A stretch of DNA of 64,000 nucleotides from the NCBI GenBank assembly GCA_030998015.1, contig JARWMV010000006.1:248001-312000 (forward strand). Reading direction: 5' to 3'. A program made the position numbers and the translations under genes. Source of the stretch: Ceratorhiza oryzae-sativae. Lineage: Eukaryota > Basidiomycota > Agaricomycetes > Cantharellales > Ceratobasidiaceae. Positions 58,471-64,000 of the stretch are shown here, one piece after another; the stretch's first letter is position 1; each line of letters begins with the position of its first letter. The notes under the pieces were generated by a model. That model did not search any database. It saw only the letters and a program-made list of their open reading frames with translations, and was not told the origin of the DNA.

Positions 58471-60805
58471 ATGGACAAGACGAAATCGAGGATCGACAGG
58501 CTCAAGAAACGCCTGGAACGGTTTAGCGACCAAAGATGTATTTAGGCCCGATTCACTGACCCCTCCGGCCCTTGACCCAGTCTCAACCGCACCGGATTCA
58601 TCCAGCGACTCGAAGCTCAACGGTGTAGCGTCTACAGTCGCCGAAGTCTCGCGGGCTGCGCGCTGTTCGGGCGCCAAGCTCGTACCGAGCCTCCAGTCGG
58701 CTGTAGACATACTCGTGGGCTGTACTGGCAATGTAACGGCAAGCGCGACGAGGGAAACCTTTGCTAATTGATAAGGGATAGGTGGCATTGAGGAATCGAG
58801 AGGATTACGACAAGGTCATGTCAGACATCATGAAGATGATAGGTGACCTCGGGAATTATGCAAGTAACCTGAAAGACGATCAAATGGGCAGGGGCGTTGT
58901 GGCCACGACCAGCGAGCGAGTCTGTGATATGAAACGAAGCAGGACTGGGTTTAGAGACAACGAACTAAAGCTTCAAGCACATTACGTTGGAGGTAAGCAG
59001 AAACAAAATATGGCCAAGGCACCGTGAACGCGAGGAAGACGCAGGAGATATTGTACGCCGCTATAGGCAAGTTGAAGTGCTTCTACGATGCCTTCAGATG
59101 AGTATAGGTGGCAGGTATATCTGATACATTTTAGCTCAGAATGGGGCGGAGCGACACGATACTCAGCATTTGGAAAGTCACAATACAAAATGGCCTTGGC
59201 GGAGGGACGGTTGAGAGTGGCGACCGAAACTCGAATGGTGGGTATACTTATTGATTCTGTATGCAGATGAACCGCGCTAGGGTGTATGCTTCTAGCAGAA
59301 TGTACTGCAGACTGTTCGGAAGGCTCGATAAAAATTTATTACTATGGCAATTCTCCATACTGAATACACCCAAAGAACTCGCGAAGCCATGCTCCAGGGA
59401 CTGCGAGAATGGGCGAGTGACCCTGAAGGGGAAAGGCCTAGCGGATGAACGGCGTGGCCGGTACAGGCAAGACGACCATCGCCTACAGCCTCTGCAAACA
59501 ACTCGAGTCATGCGGCTAGCTTGTTCTGCGCTAGACCTCGATCTGAAGGTAGAAAGGTTGTTCCTATCGTACCCACCATAGCCCACCAACTATCTCGATT
59601 ATATTCGCTTATAAAAAGGAGCTATTTCAGTCACTGGAGCTCGATGCGAATCCGACTACTCTGGAGCTGACGACACAGTTCGAGAAGTTTGTGTACCGGC
59701 ATCTGATCAAGGTCAAGGACGAGCTGCCTGGCGGACTGGTGGTGGTGGTGATCGATACCCTCGGTCAGTGTGAAGAGCGCCAAGTTGATATGAGGGTGCT
59801 AAAAGCACTGATGCAATTGGGCGATGGGTTGCGGTCGAATTCTTTGTCGCGTGTCGAGCAGATAGCGGCTTGTTGAACAGGATGTCGTCCGCCGGAGCTC
59901 TTAGGGGATCGCTGTACCATTTGCACGACATTGAGCAGTCACTTGTTCAGACTGACATCGAGACGTACCTCCGGTCGAAGCTGGGGGCGGTCGGTGTCGC
60001 GACCGCGCAGATAGAGGCGCTTACAACCGGCCAGGCAAGCTATTCATCCACGCGTCTACGATTGTACGATACTTTGCGCCCCATGATATGTGGCGTGATC
60101 ATAAAGAACCTTTGAGGAAATATTAGGTATGGTTTGTGGTTTGAACAATAGCCTATACAAATATCTAGATGGGTTGTATACAGCTGTGCTATCTACGGTA
60201 TTGGACAAGCGGGAAAAGGGATCAAACGAGGCGGCTACCATTCGGCAAGTCCTAAAAACGGTCATATACGCAAAAGACCAACTGATTCTAACGGCTTTGG
60301 CAATATGTTCTAGAACTCAGAGATGCAGAGCAAGTGAGACGTGCTATTGAGCCCTTGAGAACAGTGCTGAACGTCGACGGAACAAGTGGGCGTCTCGGCT
60401 CTGCATGCTTCATTTACCGATTATATGCTTGCTAAGTCTCTCTCTGGCAGATTTTGTTACAATGCAGGGGGGTCCAATCGCGAATTGGTGGCACGGTGCT
60501 TCAGAAATATGGGTCGGTTACTGAATTCAACATATGTGGGTTCCAGTCGTATTATACACCTGACGCGAATGTGGCCAGCGCTATGTTGCTTGTGGTCAGG
60601 GACTTCGATACTTGTCGGCCGCGGAAGAGAGTCGGCACCAGCACTTGATTTTCCACGTTACATTTGCGGACCAGCGTTCCAAGTCTGGAGCAGACCTGCT
60701 TCACCTACCACTCTCCTGGAAGGGCTCGGATATAGCTGTGGACGGTTAGAACTAAACAAAATGAATGGCTTTGATATGATCCGGACTAGATGCCAGGGCC
60801 TATAA
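58471..60805 (+). pseudogene. Decayed NACHT (NLR-type) gene
   Basis: Fragments of one protein appear in the right order but in changing frames. The N-terminus is MDKTKSRIDRLKKRLERFSD. A helical region includes VPSLQSAVDILVGC and EDYDKVMSDIMKMIGDL. A linker LREWASDPEGE leads to the P-loop NGVAGTGKTTIAYSLCKQL (about 59450-59500). A sensor-like part follows: VVPIVPTIAHQLSRL and LPGGLVVVVIDTLGQCEERQ (59720-59780). Later come LVQTDIETYLRSKLG, IRQVLKTVIYAKDQLILTAL and ALHASFTDYMLAKSLSG. Stops and shifts occur at least after the linker, after the P-loop helix, near 59620, near 59875 and near 60115. The Walker B acidic pair (usually DALDEC) reads DTLGQC. No C-terminal repeat domain (WD40, ankyrin, TPR) is recognised. 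Fungal NACHT proteins are linked to non-self recognition; this copy cannot function. Confidence 0.8.
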
Positions 60806-61460
60806 CAAGGTGGACTTGGGAAGCACGGGGGAGACGCCAGTTGGATTTTGAAGCAGGTGAACCGCTACGCTCTACCACTTACGACTGGCCATAGGCTAGG
60901 AATGACGGTGGCTATGTGGCCGACCGAGGTGAGGGGCTGCAGTTCTCTTCTTGGTTTGGGATAGCCGACCTCGCCCGTCACCAGGACAAGGGGATGGGCG
61001 AGAGCACGAGGTTTGGTTCGTTTGAAAGAAGGTCGCCAATGCTCAATTTGGTATACATCACTGGTTATAATGAAGAGTGGTCTCATTAAATCCTATTCGA
61101 ACTCCTATTGGCACCGAAAAGAGACTAACTTTGAATCGCCACCGCCCAGATTTTGGGAATGGCCGCCAATGATTCTCGGAATGGTTTCTCGGGATACTAT
61201 CTTTTCATGAACATCCTCCTGGCGCGAGGCCTACACCACTACGCTAGCACCTTTTACCAAGCCATGTACAGATCTATTCGCAACCCATGGTTTGGGCGTT
61301 ATCACTTTCACCGTCTCTGGACCAAGTTTCAAACAACACTACCCGAAACGGGACCGAGCCTTAGGTTCACTAACCAAAGTAGCACCGGGTATGTCACAAG
61401 TGGATGCCTTACATGTAGGGTCACTTGATACAATACATATATAACATACATTAGCGAACC
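60806..61460. other. Intergenic region
   Basis: This is the 3' flank of the NACHT relic and 3' flank of the F-box gene on the other strand. Nothing further is seen; any remaining C-terminal domain of the NACHT gene is unrecognisable. Confidence 0.45.
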
Positions 61461-63287
61461 TCATTGTTCGTTTCCGTCATCCAATACGAGCGTCCCTGTC
61501 GCCGTTGTATTTGACTGAGTTCGCTTCGCCAAATTGAAGACGTTTGTCTGGTTCAAGCCATAGAAGGGCATATCGTCAGGGGGCTCGGTAGCCGACAGCT
61601 GCCTGAACTCGACATTCCCAGATAACAGAGCCACGCCATTTGGCATGAAAATAGCATCAAATCCAGGTGGTTCACAATGTTGGAGTTTGATCGTAAGACG
61701 AGTTTGATGAGTGATTGAATGCTGTGTCTGGTTATTTGCGAGTTTGAACTTGCAATCGTGAAAGTGAATGATCCCTAATTGTGGACATGGCGCTTCGGAT
61801 GGTATAGCCGGAGAGGCATAGCCCGGTCGTGTTGGGAGCCTCGGGAGCCCAAGGGCCTCATCGTGTCGCGCTGTGGGTGCTGCTAATGCTCCACCATCAT
61901 GACCATCGCTCGGGGGTGCTTCGTGTGCTGAAAGTGCCAAGAAAATGCTCGAAATATATTTGTTACGGCTGATATATAGATGGCGGAGCTGGGGAAGGGC
62001 AGAAAATACCTCTGACATGGTGACTCGACTGATGCGGCTGTGGAAATATATTGACTCGATCTTGGATCTACGGAAAAGCTCGATATAAGCCTCCGTGGAA
62101 GCGCCTTGAACTAGCTCGTAGTTCATGTGAAGAGTTAGGGCTTTAGTTCCCGGGCAAATGAGAGGTAAAATCTTGCACAAATCGGCTTCGGCAAAGGACA
62201 TGATCGACAGCTTGCAAAGATGTTCAAGATATACGGGCGAGGCTTCTGAGACTCCATCAGAGCGGATTCGCATGTCGCCCAGGCAGAGCGTGCGTAGTTG
62301 GGGGCTAGATCTAAGTATATGTGCAATCTGATTGAGGGTAGGGCTCGGCCGACCAGCTAGACTGACAAGTTGCAAGTCCTCCAATCCACGAAACGCTGCC
62401 GAGTCCCAGTCAAAGTAACCCCCGTATAAGCTCATTCTCGAGAGGTTCTGAAGAAACTGGTCATTTGACCGATTGGATATTACTGGCGGAGGTGGGGTAT
62501 CAACTGGGTAAGTGGTTTTCATGATTTTGATCGACAAAGATTTGACGGATGAAGCAGTGCTATCATGCGGCCAAATGGATAGTATCGATTCTAGGAGACC
62601 CATGTCCGATAGCACTAGGTCTAGCGATCGTATTTGCTCGCACCTTGGGTATAAAATACTGAGCCAACTGACAGCACGCTCTTTCGGAAACGACACTTGG
62701 ATGTCCAGCAGAGCGTTGCCGGCACGAACGAGTGCCAACTGAGTTGGTAAATCACCTTGGTCTTTTGAGTGGATGAATATGGATGACCATAGACTAGGAC
62801 TGTTGAACGTCAAGTTCCGCCATGCTGTGCTCACACAAGAAATGATATGGGCCGGGTGCGGTTGGATTAGATGCTCGGGTAAATGGGTCTGGTGGGCGTG
62901 CTGTGAATCAACAAGCACCGAGAAAACAGACAGCAGCAGCGAGTTAGGGAGAATATTGACTGGAACCAGAGTGTAAGACATATTCCGAGCTTTTTTAAGT
63001 GTAGCCATGCTATTCGCCAAGGATCGTTGCTGTTCCCCAAGCCTGGGCAGTTCAACTTCGACGGTAAGCAAAGTCGCATCTAGGTCATCGTTGTTCTCTG
63101 AAAATGACAGACGCGCGCGAGAACAAGCGGATTCAAATTTTGTGCATGAATCGGCATAGGCGGCGATCGCGCTTATGAGATGCTCGTGTGCGTTTCTCCA
63201 TTGCTCAAAAATAGCATGTATAGGGACCGTTTCAGGAGAAGAGCTGTAGGACGAGGCGTCAATACACACGGGCTGGCTGGTATGCAT
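61461..63287 (-). CDS. F-box/LRR-like protein
   Basis: An intronless ORF of 608 aa. An N-terminal helical region (residues about 25-105, with EVELPRLGEQQRSLANSMATL) probably forms a coiled coil. An F-box-like motif follows (about 110-175): VNILPNSLLLSVFSVLVDS, then CVSTAWRNLTFNSPSLWSSI, the typical Cys...Trp-Arg...Pro-Ser-Leu-Trp signature. The rest is a series of imperfect leucine-rich segments (RSLDLVLSDMGLLESIL, LEDLQLVSLAG, LRTLCLGDMRI, LCKLSIMSF, LRHLYISRN). F-box proteins link substrates to SCF ubiquitin ligases through Skp1; the substrate is unknown. Such single-exon F-box proteins form large families in Agaricomycetes. A paralogue lies directly upstream on the same strand (63593 onward). 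Confidence 0.88.
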   Translation of the reverse strand: MHTSQPVCIDASSYSSSPETVPIHAIFEQWRNAHEHLISAIAAYADSCTKFESACSRARLSFSENNDDLDATLLTVEVELPRLGEQQRSLANSMATLKKARNMSYTLVPVNILPNSLLLSVFSVLVDSQHAHQTHLPEHLIQPHPAHIISCVSTAWRNLTFNSPSLWSSIFIHSKDQGDLPTQLALVRAGNALLDIQVSFPKERAVSWLSILYPRCEQIRSLDLVLSDMGLLESILSIWPHDSTASSVKSLSIKIMKTTYPVDTPPPPVISNRSNDQFLQNLSRMSLYGGYFDWDSAAFRGLEDLQLVSLAGRPSPTLNQIAHILRSSPQLRTLCLGDMRIRSDGVSEASPVYLEHLCKLSIMSFAEADLCKILPLICPGTKALTLHMNYELVQGASTEAYIELFRRSKIESIYFHSRISRVTMSEVFSALPQLRHLYISRNKYISSIFLALSAHEAPPSDGHDGGALAAPTARHDEALGLPRLPTRPGYASPAIPSEAPCPQLGIIHFHDCKFKLANNQTQHSITHQTRLTIKLQHCEPPGFDAIFMPNGVALLSGNVEFRQLSATEPPDDMPFYGLNQTNVFNLAKRTQSNTTATGTLVLDDGNEQ

Positions 63288-63592
63288 CCCGAAACTTGCC
63301 CGGTCATGTTCAACGGGGTTGCTGGGGAGCGGTGGTCGTCAGCTTCAGCGTCCAGACGCGGTATCCAGGTAATCAACCTGCCATCAAACTATACCAGACA
63401 AATTCCCTCAACTTTCTCACGCCTCATCATGCTTTTGCAAAACATGGCAAATCCTGCACAAACCGCTCGAAAAATAATGATATATCTAGCTTTACTCGTC
63501 TGTAGAGGAACGGATAACAACGATGCAAGCAATATATGAACCCAGATGATGGAGAAGTAGAAAGTGTACCTCAAGCCTACAATAAGACATGG

Positions 63593-64000
63593 CTAGTTTG
63601 CATCATCCAAAGTGAGTGTCCCAATCGCGGGTATATTGGTATGAGTGCGCCTAGACGAATTGTAGGTGTCGGTTCGGTTTAGTCCGTAGAACGGAATGTC
63701 GTCGGGTGGTTCGGCAGCAGAAAGCTGTTGGAAATCGACATTTCCAGACACGAGGGCGATACCGTTTGGCAAGAAGATGCTTTCAAAGTGTGGCGGGTCG
63801 CAGAACTGGAGCCTGATGGTGAGATGGGGTTGCTCAGTGATCACTTGGCTCGACTGTTCATTAAACAGCTTGAATTTGCAGCCGTGAAAGTGGACTGTCT
63901 CCAGATGTGGGCATGGTCCTTGGTGTGTTATAGGTGGAGTTGTATTCACGGGTGGTGGCAGGGTTTCTTCACCTGGAGCTTGTGGTGCCTCCGGCACGGC
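63593..64000 (-). CDS. F-box/LRR-like protein paralogue, 3' part only
   Basis: Only the C-terminal 134 or so residues are inside the window; the gene continues past the right edge. It matches the C-terminus of the neighbour at 61461-63287 closely (HFHGCKFKLFNEQ against HFHDCKFKLANNQ; PNGIALVSGNVDFQQLSA against PNGVALLSGNVEFRQLSA; both with EPPDDxPFYGLN). The proline-rich linker before it is unlike the neighbour's. Tandem duplication is the simplest explanation. The stop is at 63595-63593. Confidence 0.85.
   Translation of the reverse strand, partial: AVPEAPQAPGEETLPPPVNTTPPITHQGPCPHLETVHFHGCKFKLFNEQSSQVITEQPHLTIRLQFCDPPHFESIFLPNGIALVSGNVDFQQLSAAEPPDDIPFYGLNRTDTYNSSRRTHTNIPAIGTLTLDDAN

Overview
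The window reads as nuclear DNA of a filamentous basidiomycete. Genes are split by many short GT-AG introns of about 45-60 nt, exons can be as short as 12 nt, and several gene families (MYND-finger proteins, TPR-CHAT proteins, NACHT proteins with the same N-terminal build, a non-canonical G-alpha, F-box/LRR proteins, Ty3-type retroelements with an extra ORF) are of the kind seen in Rhizoctonia/Ceratobasidiaceae. That taxon is an inference from family resemblance. All exon joins below were worked out by hand from splice signals and frame continuity.

Layout: 1-3.9 kb holds no clear gene. 3.9-4.8 kb: four-TM membrane protein (+). 6.4-10.9 kb: an unrecognised multi-exon gene and a MYND-finger protein (both -). 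12.1-13.3 kb: a short-chain dehydrogenase without the usual Tyr/Lys (+). 13.9-17.5 kb is a housekeeping block on the minus strand: ALG14 (dolichol-linked glycan synthesis), CBP3/UQCC1 (cytochrome bc1 assembly) and ribosomal protein uS3. 17.9-21.4 kb: a TPR-CHAT protein (-) with one frame break. 23.2-24.2 kb: a small secreted protein (+). 25.2-26.8 kb: RMT2-type arginine methyltransferase (-), divergent from the first of three UvrD-family helicase copies.

The helicase copies (26.9-30.0, 30.4-33.4 and 46.4-49.4 kb, all +) frame a 12.7-kb transposon island (33.5-46.3 kb). The island holds a hairpin MITE, a truncated chromovirus, a near-complete chromovirus with 376-bp LTRs and a 5-bp target duplication (37163-44107), and a decayed Tc1/mariner transposase. 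Copies 2 and 3 are the most alike and copy 3 is decayed.

Right side: RAE1/GLE2 mRNA-export factor (50.6-52.3 kb, +), a non-canonical G-alpha subunit (54.5-57.3 kb, +), a wrecked NACHT gene (58.5-60.8 kb, +) and two tandem F-box proteins (61.5-64.0 kb, -), the last cut by the window edge. The core genes (ALG14, CBP3, uS3, RMT2, RAE1) look intact or nearly so. The accessory genes (CHAT, NACHT, helicases, MYND, F-box) show duplication, frame breaks and decay. No tRNA, rRNA or CRISPR was found.
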